Source of the DNA: Candidatus Nealsoniibacteriota bacterium
GTDB lineage: Bacteria > Patescibacteriota > Minisyncoccia > Minisyncoccales > PWPS01
NCBI GenBank assembly: GCA_003554915.1
Contig: PWHM01000106.1
Location: forward strand, 1 to 14,566
Length of the DNA stretch: 14,566 nucleotides
Direction of reading: 5' to 3'
The position numbers were made by a program, and so were the translations under genes. Below, piece after piece: positions 1-7,564 of the stretch (the stretch's first letter is position 1; each line of letters starts with the position of its first letter). The notes under the pieces were generated by a model. The model did no database searches. It was not told the origin of the DNA and saw only the letters and a list, made by a program, of their open reading frames with translations.

Positions 1-929
1 ACCGAACCCGATTCTACAACCAAAAGTATTGCAATTATCGGCAAGACCAAAACCGACTCGGTTAAAAAAGCGATTACGGTCAAAGTGGTGGTAAGTCCTA
101 AAATTCCCGTTTCTCCCATATAAAACTTAGCCGGAGGTATATTGAACCACAAAAAAGCTAAAATACTACCCACCAAAACAAGACAAAAACCGGCCAGGTT
201 TATCATTCCGGTCTCTAAAGCAATAAAAGCGAAGGCCGCAAATATTGCCCCGAAAGTACCTCCGGACAAACCATCGAGTCCATCGATAACACTGCCGCTG
301 TAAGTAGCGAGCATTACGAGAATGAAAAAGGGAATAAAGAACAAACCTAAATAAAAATCACCGTATACCGGTATGAATATACTGTCTCTTCCCAATCTAA
401 CATAAAACCACCAGCTTCCGATAGCACCGATCAACGTAACCAAGAAAATTCTATACTTCAAACTGAGTCCTCCTCCGATGTACCTTTTCATCTTTCGAAA
501 AAGAAATTTTAAAGGTCTGTTTTTCGGTTTTTCTATGATTTGTAGAACATCATCAACGAGTCCGATTAAAGATGCTGCTACGAGTGTAAAAAGAGGAAGC
601 CAAGTTTGGTCTCTGCTTAGAAAGTTAAGTTTTTGAACCCAAAAATTATCCGAAAAATAAGTTAAAAACAAAAATAAAAATGCCAGAAATAAGGGGGGGA
701 TCCAGACTAACAACCCTCCCAGCCTGGGAATATTCGTCTCATTTTCAGAATGAAATTTTGTGAAAATTTTTAAGTCTTCCCCGTCTATCGCCTTCTTTCG
801 GACCTTGTTCTTCCAGAGCTTGTGCTTATACATATAATGAGTGAGTCCGGGTACAAAAAGAAAAGTAACCAAGAACGAAATCGTACCGAGTGAAAAAACT
901 TTCAAAACATTTATTACAGCCGAATCCAT
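1..929 (-). CDS. mraY: MraY-type phospho-N-acetylmuramoyl-pentapeptide transferase, C-terminus cut by window edge
   Basis: This integral membrane enzyme transfers phospho-MurNAc-pentapeptide from UDP to undecaprenyl phosphate, making lipid I for peptidoglycan. The frame is open from an ATG at 929 to the left edge (309 codons, no stop). Several hydrophobic segments alternate with short loops. The catalytic Asp pair is seen as LVDD (residues 124-127). The second signature is YSGSVIDGLDGLSGG (210-224), where well-studied MraY has NLTDGLDGLA. The third is NIPPAKFYMGETG (263-275), where the usual MGD is MGE. The C-terminal His-rich loop would lie beyond the window. The start is 3 bases after the carboxypeptidase stop, so the two are probably co-transcribed with aspS. 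No Shine-Dalgarno is visible. Another member of the same polyprenyl-phosphate transferase superfamily (TagO/WecA-like) is possible, but the cell-wall neighbours and PRLGG loop favour MraY. Confidence 0.85.
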   Translation of the reverse strand, partial: MDSAVINVLKVFSLGTISFLVTFLFVPGLTHYMYKHKLWKNKVRKKAIDGEDLKIFTKFHSENETNIPRLGGLLVWIPPLFLAFLFLFLTYFSDNFWVQKLNFLSRDQTWLPLFTLVAASLIGLVDDVLQIIEKPKNRPLKFLFRKMKRYIGGGLSLKYRIFLVTLIGAIGSWWFYVRLGRDSIFIPVYGDFYLGLFFIPFFILVMLATYSGSVIDGLDGLSGGTFGAIFAAFAFIALETGMINLAGFCLVLVGSILAFLWFNIPPAKFYMGETGILGLTTTLTVIAFLTESVLVLPIIAILLVVESGS

Positions 930-932
930 TTT

Positions 933-1910
933 TTATAAATTATATGATTTATAAACCCAATTTATAAGCTTCTCCATTTCTTCAAATCGTTCAATTCTAC
1001 CGTCCGCTCCTAAAATTACATTGATCAAATAGCCCTTCTCCGTTTCTAAAACCACCACTAAACACCCCATCGCTTGATAGGTAAAACCCGTTTTCCCTCC
1101 TATAATATTTTCATGCCACTCAGGTCGGTGATTTATCAAAAAATAAGTTCCATCCAAAAATTTGTTGGTAGTTTCAACTAAGTAATAAAGGTCTGAGCTT
1201 CGAGAGCGAATTTCATAACTTTCTTTTTGTAGGATATCCCAAAATAATGGATAGTCCAGAAGCTTTTCAATTAAAAGACTTAAATCCCTTGCAGTTGAAT
1301 GATTAACCCCCCTGAAATTATCGAGCCCGCTCGGATTATGGAAAAATGTTCTCTTCATTCCCAGTTCATCAGCCCTTTGATTCATCTTAAAAATAAACTC
1401 ATCAAATTCAATATCCCGAGGTGCAATAGCAGCCGCATAAGCGCTGCTGTTATTGGACTCCAAAAGCAAGGGGTACAAAAGATCACCATAAGTGGTATCT
1501 GAAAAGATCCTCAAATCACTCAAATGGCTATCCGTTAGATAATGAGATTCGGAAATTCTTATCGGTTCATTTAAATTATAATTTTCATAAATTATCAGTG
1601 CAGTCATCAATTTTGTAATACTGGCAATCGGTAATTTTTCATGCCTGTTTTGACTAAAAAGAATCTCTTCCTCTCCTTCTTCATAATAAACAGAATAAGC
1701 CGCTTCAACTTGTAATTCGGGGGCAGACAACCCCTCCACTCTTTTTACCAACGAATCGTTTTTTTCCGCTTCACGCTCTATAATTTGTGGCTCATTGTCT
1801 TTTTTATTTTTTTCATCGCTGCTTTCATTTCCGAAAATAACAATAGAACCGGAAACAAACATAAAAACAGCAATAAAAAACAATATCTTTTTTTTCTTAC
1901 TTTTTGTCAT
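933..1910 (-). CDS. D-alanyl-D-alanine carboxypeptidase (peptidase S11 family), membrane-anchored
   Basis: This penicillin-binding protein of the S11 family trims or cleaves peptidoglycan side chains outside the membrane. Numbered from the ATG at 1910 (325 aa), it has a lysine-rich start and one hydrophobic segment (about 8-26) with no clear signal-peptidase site, so it is probably anchored. A polar linker (about 27-65) follows, then the catalytic domain. The three active-site motifs are present: SITK (97-100, nucleophile Ser97), SNN (152-154) and KTG (273-275). The C-terminal beta domain of PBP5-type enzymes is absent, as in shorter PbpG-like proteins, so carboxy- or endopeptidase activity cannot be told apart. 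The frame also allows a TTG start at 1919. I prefer the ATG because every other gene here starts with ATG. The 5' end overlaps the 3' end of aspS by 14 bases, and mraY follows after 3 bases. Confidence 0.9.
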   Translation of the reverse strand: MTKSKKKKILFFIAVFMFVSGSIVIFGNESSDEKNKKDNEPQIIEREAEKNDSLVKRVEGLSAPELQVEAAYSVYYEEGEEEILFSQNRHEKLPIASITKLMTALIIYENYNLNEPIRISESHYLTDSHLSDLRIFSDTTYGDLLYPLLLESNNSSAYAAAIAPRDIEFDEFIFKMNQRADELGMKRTFFHNPSGLDNFRGVNHSTARDLSLLIEKLLDYPLFWDILQKESYEIRSRSSDLYYLVETTNKFLDGTYFLINHRPEWHENIIGGKTGFTYQAMGCLVVVLETEKGYLINVILGADGRIERFEEMEKLINWVYKSYNL

Positions 1911-3276
1911 TTCTATCAAGTTTAATATGCAATTCTTTTAATTGTTTTTTCGTAATGTCTTCGGAGGGCGCCTGCATCATCAAATCACGACCGTCACCGG
2001 TTTTAGGGAAAGCCATAACTTCTCTGATGTTTTCCTCTTCCAGCATTACCATTAAAAATCTTTCAAAACCGAAAGCCATCCCACCATGCGGTGGCACACC
2101 GTATCTGAAGGCATTCAATAAATGACCGAACTTATCCCGGGTTTCCTGTTTGGTGTGTCCCAAAACTTCAAAAACCGCTTCCAACAGCTCAGGGTTATGC
2201 GACCTTATACTTCCCCCTCCTATCTCCTCACCATTTAAAACTAAATCATATTGATAGGCTGATATTTTGCTCGGTTCCTTTTTAATTTTTTCTACGTTTT
2301 CTTCCATCGGTTTGGTGAAAGGGTGATGCTCAGATCTCCAACCGCCCTCATACTTTTCAAACATTGGAAAATCAACAATAAACGCAAAAGCTAATTCCTC
2401 TTTTTTATCTCTAAGATCCGGCCTGTCGGAATCATATTTTTCAATAGCTTCTTCATATGAAATCCGGGGGAAGCTTTTCGCTTTAATTTTTCTTTCGGGA
2501 AACACTTTTTCAACCACTTCAATAAACATTTTTTCCACCAGCTCAAGAATTTGATCTCGATCAATAAAAGACATTTCCATGTCCAATTGAGTAAATTCAG
2601 CCTGTCTATCCGCCCTCACATCTTCATCTCTAAAACAACGAGCAAATTGAAAGTACTTCTCAATCCCCCCGACCATAAGCAATTGCTTGTATTGCTGTGG
2701 GCTTTGAGGAAGGGCATAAAATGATCCGGGTTGTTTTCTGGATGGAACTAAAAAATCACGAGCCCCTTCGGGAGTTGATTTCGATAAAACGGGAGTCTCC
2801 ACCTCAACAAACTCTTTATCAACTAAAAAATCACGGAAGGCTTGGGCAACTTTGTTTCTTTTACGTAGGTTGTTTTGAATCCTGCCTCTTCTGATATCCA
2901 AATACCTGTGCTTCATTCTTATGTTTTCAGATACGGACATTCCGTCATCGTCCAGCTCAAAAGGGGGTGTTTCCGACTTTGAGAGAACATTAATTTTTTC
3001 CGCCTTCACTTCAACCGTTCCGGTTTTTATCTTCTCATTAATCATATTTTTTGGTCTTTCCTTAACCTTCCCGACGACTTCTACAACCCATTGATTTTTT
3101 AAATCTCCGGCAATTTCCAGCTCTTCGGGGTCCGCTACGATTTGAATCAAGCCCGTGTAGTCTCTCAAATCAAAGAACAGTATTTTTCCATGTGCCCTCA
3201 CCGAATTTACCCAGCCGAAAAGATTTACTTTTTCACCCGCCTTTTTTACAGCCTCTGTGTTTAAAGTTCTTGACAT
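1897..3276 (-). CDS. aspS: Aspartyl-tRNA synthetase, bacterial type without GAD insertion domain
   Basis: This class II synthetase charges tRNA-Asp with aspartate in the cytoplasm. The N-terminal OB-fold anticodon-binding domain spans about 1-105. The catalytic domain carries the bacterial signatures STPEGARDFLVPSR (167-180) and QSPQQYKQLL (191-200), motif 2 (CFRDEDVRADRQ, 214-225), motif 3 (GFERF, 403-407) and GDGRDLMMQAPSE near the C-terminus. At 459 aa it is well short of the roughly 590 aa usual for bacterial AspRS. PDLR (286-289) is followed about ten residues later by VDFPMFE (301-307), so the GAD insertion that normally separates these blocks is missing. His29 sits where E. coli has a Leu and some non-discriminating enzymes have His, so charging of tRNA-Asn is possible but not shown. 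The gene lies 3 bases after the receiver-domain gene. Confidence 0.96.
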   Translation of the reverse strand: MSRTLNTEAVKKAGEKVNLFGWVNSVRAHGKILFFDLRDYTGLIQIVADPEELEIAGDLKNQWVVEVVGKVKERPKNMINEKIKTGTVEVKAEKINVLSKSETPPFELDDDGMSVSENIRMKHRYLDIRRGRIQNNLRKRNKVAQAFRDFLVDKEFVEVETPVLSKSTPEGARDFLVPSRKQPGSFYALPQSPQQYKQLLMVGGIEKYFQFARCFRDEDVRADRQAEFTQLDMEMSFIDRDQILELVEKMFIEVVEKVFPERKIKAKSFPRISYEEAIEKYDSDRPDLRDKKEELAFAFIVDFPMFEKYEGGWRSEHHPFTKPMEENVEKIKKEPSKISAYQYDLVLNGEEIGGGSIRSHNPELLEAVFEVLGHTKQETRDKFGHLLNAFRYGVPPHGGMAFGFERFLMVMLEEENIREVMAFPKTGDGRDLMMQAPSEDITKKQLKELHIKLDRNDKK

Positions 3277-3279
3277 AAT

Positions 3280-3648
3280 TTATTCCAAATAAGGTTTTAC
3301 CTTTTCCAATACTTCTTGTGGCGTATTATCAGTTTTTATTAAGTATTCTTTAGCTCCCAACCGGAGTGCTTCTTCTTTTGATTCTTTATCATCATAATTA
3401 GAAAAAGCCACCACCGGAGTTTCGGAAATCTTGCCATCCAATCTCCTCAACTTTAAAAGAAAAGATATTCCCGTTTCTCCGGGTAAAAGAATGTCAAGCA
3501 AAATCAGATCGGGATTTATTTCCTGAGCTTTTTCTAAAGCTTCTTCGACATCCGCGGCCGATGAAACTGAAAAGCCCTCTTTCTCAAAAATTTCTTTATA
3601 CATTTGAGCAAGAGTCTCTTCATCTTCTACGATAAGAATTTTAGACAT
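3280..3648 (-). CDS. Stand-alone response-regulator receiver domain protein
   Basis: This CheY-like single-domain protein (122 aa) has the full set of receiver residues: acidic pocket E8/D9, phosphoacceptor D52 in LLDILLPGETG, the switch residue S83 in AFSN, an aromatic Y102 and the invariant K105 in YLIKTD. There is no DNA-binding or enzymatic output domain, so it presumably acts by protein-protein contact after phosphorylation. No histidine kinase lies in the window and the partner is unknown. It is the first gene of the unit leading into aspS, the carboxypeptidase and mraY, with a recognisable promoter 30-58 bases upstream of its ATG and no Shine-Dalgarno sequence. Confidence 0.92.
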   Translation of the reverse strand: MSKILIVEDEETLAQMYKEIFEKEGFSVSSAADVEEALEKAQEINPDLILLDILLPGETGISFLLKLRRLDGKISETPVVAFSNYDDKESKEEALRLGAKEYLIKTDNTPQEVLEKVKPYLE

Positions 3649-3677
3649 GTTTATTTGTTTTAAATTTACTTAAATTA

Positions 3678-3706
3678 ATTATACTAAATTCAAGTATAAA
3701 TTACAA
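3678..3706 (-). promoter_or_regulatory. Sigma70-type promoter for receiver - aspS - carboxypeptidase - mraY
   Basis: Read on the minus strand, TTGTAA (3701-3706) and a perfect TATAAT (3678-3683) are separated by 17 bases. The predicted start is near 3671, giving a leader of about 23 nt before the ATG at 3648. The -35 hexamer lies in the T-rich tail of the upstream tig terminator. Confidence 0.6.
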
Positions 3707-3713
3707 AAAAATA

Positions 3714-3734
3714 AAGCGCCTGCAAAAAGCGCTT
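3714..3734 (-). terminator. Intrinsic terminator after tig
   Basis: The arms AAGCGC (3714-3719) and GCGCTT (3729-3734) are perfect 6-bp complements around a 9-nt loop. On the minus strand the stem is followed by TATTTTTTTG, a proper U-tract. It lies about 75 bases downstream of the tig stop. The U-tract runs into the next promoter. Confidence 0.7.
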
Positions 3735-3809
3735 CTTTCCTTTAATTTGCAGTTATTGTCACTTGGAGAGCTCTTTTCTTGTCTTTGTAGAAAAATAAAG
3801 CTGAGGTAT

Positions 3810-5102
3810 CTATTCTCGATCCATTAAAAAGTCAAAGATTTTTTGATTTTTTTTCATGTCGTGAATATACGAGCGGAGCCTATTTAAGTCCTTCTCTTCA
3901 ACTTGTTCCTTCTGTCTGCCTTGCATCTTTAGATGCGTTTCCACCTCTTTTTCAATTTCTTCTTGCTCCACTTCAATATCCTCTTTTTCGGCAACTTTAT
4001 GCAGTATAATCGCTGCGGCGACATTGTCTTCCGCTTTCGACCTCCATTCCTCTTTTAATTCTTCTTCACTTTTATCAATTTGATCCAGATATTCTTCGAA
4101 GGTGACCTCTCTTTGTTGTAGCTGGCGCTCCATCTGAGTCTTCATATTTCCCAATTCTCTTTCCACTAATACTTCGGGGAGGTCAATCTCGGTATTTTCA
4201 ATCAATTTTTGAACTATTTTCATTTTTACCTCTTCGTCTTCTTCAGTTTCTTTTTCCGACTTTATCCCCTCTCTTATTTTTTCTTTGAGTTCATCCAGGT
4301 CAGAAACATCTTTATGTAAAGAGCTTGCAAATTCATCAGTCAGTTCCGGAAGTTCTTTTTCCATAACCGACTTCAATTCCAAATTAAAATCAATTTCCTT
4401 TCCGGCTAAATCAGCATTGGGGCTCTCCTCGGGAATTGAAACTTTGAAATCTTTGTTTTCTCCGGCTTTCATTCCCAAAATCTCATCTTCAAAACCTTCC
4501 AACGTTGAAAATTGACCGCTACCCAAGGAAAACTTAAAATCCTCCTCCCCAATTTTCTTTTCTCCATCGACTTCTCCGGTAAAATCAATCGTGACCTCGT
4601 CATTTTTTTTAGCTTCTCTGTCAACTGCTTTAGTGGTAGCTCTTGAGTTTTGAATTCTTTCCAAGGTTTCATCCAGCTCTTGTTCGGAGACGCTTACCTC
4701 TTGCTTTTCATCACTTAAAACTTCCGAAGACAGCTCTTCATAGTCGGGGAGCTCAAAATCGGGCATGACATAAAATTCAGCTTTATAGACAAGCTCGTTT
4801 CCCGGTGCCGACTTTACAAATTCAACTTCCGGTTGAGAAACTGCGAATAGATCCTTTTCCTTCAAGGCCTTTTGATAGGTGTCCTCAACTGCAATGCGAG
4901 ATGATTCTTGCCAAAATTTCTCCTTTCCGAAAGAATTCTCTACTACCTCTCTGGGAGCTTTCCCTTTTCTAAAGCCCTTTATCTCCATTTCTTGAGAAAG
5001 ATGTTCCGCCGCTTGATCCAAATACTTTTCCATTTCTTCCGTTGAAACTTCAACCGTAAGCTCTTTCTTCGATCCTTTTTTGTCCTTTACTGTTATTTGC
5101 AT
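3810..5102 (-). CDS. tig: Trigger factor (ribosome-associated chaperone / peptidyl-prolyl isomerase)
   Basis: Trigger factor binds near the ribosomal exit tunnel and shields nascent chains. The 430-aa length matches the family. The N-terminal ribosome-binding domain carries the signature GFRKGKAP (43-50). An FKBP-type prolyl isomerase domain spans about 166-245 (it opens with TIDFTGEVDG, with GMKAGENKDF further on). A charged, helical C-terminal substrate-binding domain rich in Glu and Lys runs to the end. The gene stands alone, with an intrinsic terminator on each side (5239-5269 upstream, 3714-3734 downstream), so it probably has its own promoter in 5103-5238. No Shine-Dalgarno precedes the ATG. 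Confidence 0.96.
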   Translation of the reverse strand: MQITVKDKKGSKKELTVEVSTEEMEKYLDQAAEHLSQEMEIKGFRKGKAPREVVENSFGKEKFWQESSRIAVEDTYQKALKEKDLFAVSQPEVEFVKSAPGNELVYKAEFYVMPDFELPDYEELSSEVLSDEKQEVSVSEQELDETLERIQNSRATTKAVDREAKKNDEVTIDFTGEVDGEKKIGEEDFKFSLGSGQFSTLEGFEDEILGMKAGENKDFKVSIPEESPNADLAGKEIDFNLELKSVMEKELPELTDEFASSLHKDVSDLDELKEKIREGIKSEKETEEDEEVKMKIVQKLIENTEIDLPEVLVERELGNMKTQMERQLQQREVTFEEYLDQIDKSEEELKEEWRSKAEDNVAAAIILHKVAEKEDIEVEQEEIEKEVETHLKMQGRQKEQVEEKDLNRLRSYIHDMKKNQKIFDFLMDRE

Positions 5103-5135
5103 ATATATTTCTAATTTATTTTTTCACTGTGACTA

Positions 5136-5163
5136 AGAATAACATAATGCTTTAGATATTCAA
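5136..5163 (-). promoter_or_regulatory. Possible promoter of tig
   Basis: On the minus strand, TTGAAT (5158-5163) and TATTCT (5136-5141) are 16 bases apart, which would start a transcript about 28 nt upstream of the tig ATG. The -10 match is only 4 of 6 and the region is so AT-rich that other boxes could be chosen. Some promoter is expected here because a terminator lies just upstream. Confidence 0.3.
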
Positions 5164-5194
5164 ATTATTAATTGAATTTATAAAAATTAATAAT
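5164..5194. repeat. 10-bp AT-only inverted repeat upstream of tig
   Basis: ATTATTAATT (5164-5173) and AATTAATAAT (5185-5194) are perfect inverted copies around 11 bases. It sits just upstream of the possible tig promoter. It could be an operator, but an all-AT repeat in AT-rich DNA may be chance. Confidence 0.35.
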
Positions 5195-5238
5195 AGTCTC
5201 TCCTTTAAGTGGTTGTTAAAATTATTCTTTTAAATAAT

Positions 5239-5269
5239 AAAAAGCCACCTCAAAAAGAGGCGGCTTTTT
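5239..5269 (-). terminator. Intrinsic terminator after thpR - murC - small membrane protein unit
   Basis: The arms 5239-5251 and 5257-5269 form a 13-bp stem with a 5-nt loop. The single imperfect position (A5247 opposite C5261) is a G-U wobble when read as minus-strand RNA but an A/C mismatch on the plus strand, so minus-strand use is favoured. The stem ends in a run of five T on that strand and lies 5 bases beyond the stop at 5275. Confidence 0.85.
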
Positions 5270-5274
5270 AAAAA

Positions 5275-5541
5275 CTATTTTTCTTCTTTCTTTTCTTCCT
5301 CTTCTTCTTCCGGCTCAACTGAAGGCTCTTCCTCAATTTCTTCACTGTCACCTTCTTCTTTTTTCAATTCTTCCCCTTCTTCACTTTCTTCTTCTTCCTC
5401 CTCTCCTTCTTTTCTTAATTCTTCAAAATTCTCTTCAAAGCTATCAGTTTCTTCAGCGGATTCAATTTCTTCTACACCACTTCTGGTAACATACCAGATT
5501 ATTACGGCCAAAATGATTATCAATATTATTATCCACTCCAT
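5275..5541 (-). CDS. Small single-pass membrane protein with long acidic tail, function unknown
   Basis: This 88-aa protein is not one I recognise. Residues 2-19 form a strongly hydrophobic helix (WIIILIIILAVIIWYV). From about residue 24 to the end it is almost wholly Glu, Lys and Ser, with Glu dominating, and has no Cys, His or aromatic residue. This predicts a membrane anchor with a disordered, strongly negative tail. It follows murC after 15 bases and is itself followed by a terminator, so it is the last gene of the thpR - murC unit. The coding strand is a long purine-rich tract. ATG at 5541 is the only reasonable start, because it places the helix at the N-terminus. Acidic tails of this kind diverge fast, so homologues may be hard to find by sequence. 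Confidence 0.7.
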   Translation of the reverse strand: MEWIIILIIILAVIIWYVTRSGVEEIESAEETDSFEENFEELRKEGEEEEEESEEGEELKKEEGDSEEIEEEPSVEPEEEEEEKKEEK

Positions 5542-5556
5542 ATTTTTGAAATTGAT

Positions 5557-6867
5557 TTATATACTTGGACCTTTTAAGCTGTTTTCCAGCTTATAGATGT
5601 CTCCTGCACCAATTATAACTATTACTTCTCCCTTTTGCAAATTGTTGATGATTTTTTCCCCAATTTCTTTAATATCACCTTCGATATATGAAACCCCGGG
5701 AGTGTCAGCCGCTTTTACAAGTTTTTTAGAACTAATTTTCTTTTTTATCTCTTCTCTCTCCCTGCCCGGAACACTATAGATGTCGGTTACCCAAAGACGA
5801 TCAACGGTTGACTTTTTAAAAACTTCAATAAATTGATCGGAGAGATGTAAGCTTCTTTGATGTTGGTGTGGTTGAAAAATCGCCGTGATCTTTTGATCGG
5901 AAAATTTTCCTCTTGCAGTTTCCAAGGTCACTTCCAGCTCTGTCGGATGGTGCGCGTAATCCAAAACCAGCTTGTGACTTCTTCCCGAAACGGTTACCTC
6001 TTTTTCTTCAAATCTTCGCCAAGCTCCCTTATAAGAAGAGAGAGCTTCAATGATCTGCTTTTCTTGAATATTTAAAACTTTTCCCAGCTTGTAGGCCGCC
6101 AAAGCATTTTCCAAATTGTGTTTTCCCGGTACCGAGATATTATTTTTTAGATTTTCAGCGTGTCTTTCACTTTTTGAAAATTTCACGACATTTTCGTCTA
6201 ATTCCAATTTATTCAAGTTCGGACACTCTCCATTGATAATCACCGGTCCCGACCCCTTTAAATTGTTCAAATAACGATTAAATGTCTTTATAAGCTGATT
6301 AAAATCCTTATAGTAATCTACATGCTCCAATTCCAAATTCGTCAAAATAATTATATCCGGACGATAATTAAGCAAAGATCCGGACCATTCATCAGCTTCA
6401 ATCAGTAAATAATTCGATTCACCTCGCCTGTAGTTGGAATTTCCGAACTCTTTAAGCTTCGTTCCGACTATAACTGTAGGATCCAGACCACCCTCGATTA
6501 AAACCAAAGCCGCCATTGCTGTAGTGGTACTTTTCCCATGAGTACCGGAGACCGCGATGGTGAAAAAATTATCGGTTAAATCACCCAACGCCCGGGGATA
6601 GCTTTTAATACTTAAGTCCAGTTTTCGAGCTCTTTTCAATTCAATATTGTTCTTCGGAACAGCCGGAGAATAAACGACTAAGTCCACTTCTTTTGAAATG
6701 TTTTCTTTAAAGTGCTCCTTGGTTATTTCAGCTCCCCTTTCTTTTAACTCGTCAATTATTTCATTTTCTGCCAAATCGGAGCCGGTTACTTTTTCACCCG
6801 ACACAAGAAAATGCTTAGCTAAAGCGGAAATACCTATCCCCCCTATTCCAACAAAGTGAATATGCAT
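5557..6867 (-). CDS. murC: UDP-N-acetylmuramate--L-alanine ligase
   Basis: This cytoplasmic Mur ligase adds L-Ala to UDP-MurNAc using ATP, the first step in building the peptidoglycan stem peptide. The 436-aa protein has the three Mur domains. The N-terminal nucleotide-binding domain opens with HFVGIGGIGISALA (4-17). The central ATPase has the P-loop GTHGKSTTT (108-116), EADEWSGS (157-164) and the NLELEHVDYY block (177-186). The C-terminal domain has GKHNLENALAA (248-258), DYAHHPTE (303-310) and QPHQHQR (332-338). The FVGIGGIGMS-type start and HHPTE motif distinguish MurC from MurD/E/F. It begins 3 bases after the thpR stop and precedes the small membrane protein, so all three are probably one transcript. 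Confidence 0.96.
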   Translation of the reverse strand: MHIHFVGIGGIGISALAKHFLVSGEKVTGSDLAENEIIDELKERGAEITKEHFKENISKEVDLVVYSPAVPKNNIELKRARKLDLSIKSYPRALGDLTDNFFTIAVSGTHGKSTTTAMAALVLIEGGLDPTVIVGTKLKEFGNSNYRRGESNYLLIEADEWSGSLLNYRPDIIILTNLELEHVDYYKDFNQLIKTFNRYLNNLKGSGPVIINGECPNLNKLELDENVVKFSKSERHAENLKNNISVPGKHNLENALAAYKLGKVLNIQEKQIIEALSSYKGAWRRFEEKEVTVSGRSHKLVLDYAHHPTELEVTLETARGKFSDQKITAIFQPHQHQRSLHLSDQFIEVFKKSTVDRLWVTDIYSVPGREREEIKKKISSKKLVKAADTPGVSYIEGDIKEIGEKIINNLQKGEVIVIIGAGDIYKLENSLKGPSI

Positions 6868-6870
6868 AAT

Positions 6871-7425
6871 TTATTCGTAACTATTTATAATTTTATATTC
6901 CGGGCCTCCTTTTTTGAGCTTGCTTTCCATCAACTCGAAAGAAGCAGCTGTAAAAGAAAAGTGAGGCTCATCTTCAAGAAGCGGTATTTCTTCAAGGGGA
7001 ATGCTTCTATATTCGAACGACTTTGTCCTTCCCAAAGTAACATGTAAAATAAAATCTCTCTCATCCGGCTGATAGTTCAAGACCTTGGAGTTAATAAGTA
7101 TGTTGTCAATCTTGTTTTTTAATTTTTTAACCCCTTCCCCTACTCCCTCAATCCAAATCAATTTAGCCTTCCTTCTATCGGGAACGTATCTAATCCTATT
7201 CAGATCAATCTTCATTACACCCACCTTCAATTGGCTTAAATCATTTTTTAATTCATTCAGATTACCCTCCTTTACATCCCCTAAAAAACAAACCGTTATA
7301 TGGAGGTTTTCATTCTTCACCCATTTTACCCCCTTTTCAAAATCCCCCTCCAACTCCTCTTTGATTTGTGCTATTTCTCGTTTAATTTCCAGCGGTAAAT
7401 TTATAGCGATAAAAAGTCTTTTCAT
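6871..7425 (-). CDS. thpR: RNA 2',3'-cyclic phosphodiesterase (LigT/ThpR, 2H family)
   Basis: Members of this 2H phosphoesterase family open 2',3'-cyclic phosphates on RNA to 2'-phosphates, and some ligate tRNA halves in vitro. The cellular role is unsettled. The 184-aa length is typical. Both catalytic motifs are present: HIT (42-44, in LHITVCFLGD) and HVT (128-130, in HVTLGRTK). The N-terminus KRLFIAINLP is characteristic. It is the first gene of the unit continuing into murC, 3 bases away. The promoter at 7434-7462 places the predicted transcript start within about 2 bases of the ATG, so the mRNA is probably leaderless. Confidence 0.93.
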   Translation of the reverse strand: MKRLFIAINLPLEIKREIAQIKEELEGDFEKGVKWVKNENLHITVCFLGDVKEGNLNELKNDLSQLKVGVMKIDLNRIRYVPDRRKAKLIWIEGVGEGVKKLKNKIDNILINSKVLNYQPDERDFILHVTLGRTKSFEYRSIPLEEIPLLEDEPHFSFTAASFELMESKLKKGGPEYKIINSYE

Positions 7426-7433
7426 ATTGTGTA

Positions 7434-7462
7434 ATTATGAAATAAAAATAAAAACTAATCAA
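7434..7462 (-). promoter_or_regulatory. Promoter of thpR - murC unit, probably leaderless
   Basis: On the minus strand, TTGATT (7457-7462) and CATAAT (7434-7439) are separated by exactly 17 bases. The -10 box ends 8 bases before the ATG at 7425, so the predicted start falls at about 7426-7428. Confidence 0.55.
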
Positions 7463-7564
7463 GAGACTTTCGCCGTTAAATTACCGCCTCTCACCTATTT
7501 TTTAAAACAAATCGAAGTAATAGAGTCATATTTCTTAAATATTAATTTAAATTTTTCTAAGATA

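Noticed and set aside
4469..4672. 67-aa frame on the same strand within tig
   Set aside because: It lies out of frame inside the FKBP domain of an intact trigger factor gene, so it is a shadow.
7535..7550. Inverted repeat TTAAAT-ATTA-ATTTAA as an operator near the amrS promoter
   Set aside because: It has only 6-bp all-AT arms in very AT-rich DNA, which is expected by chance.
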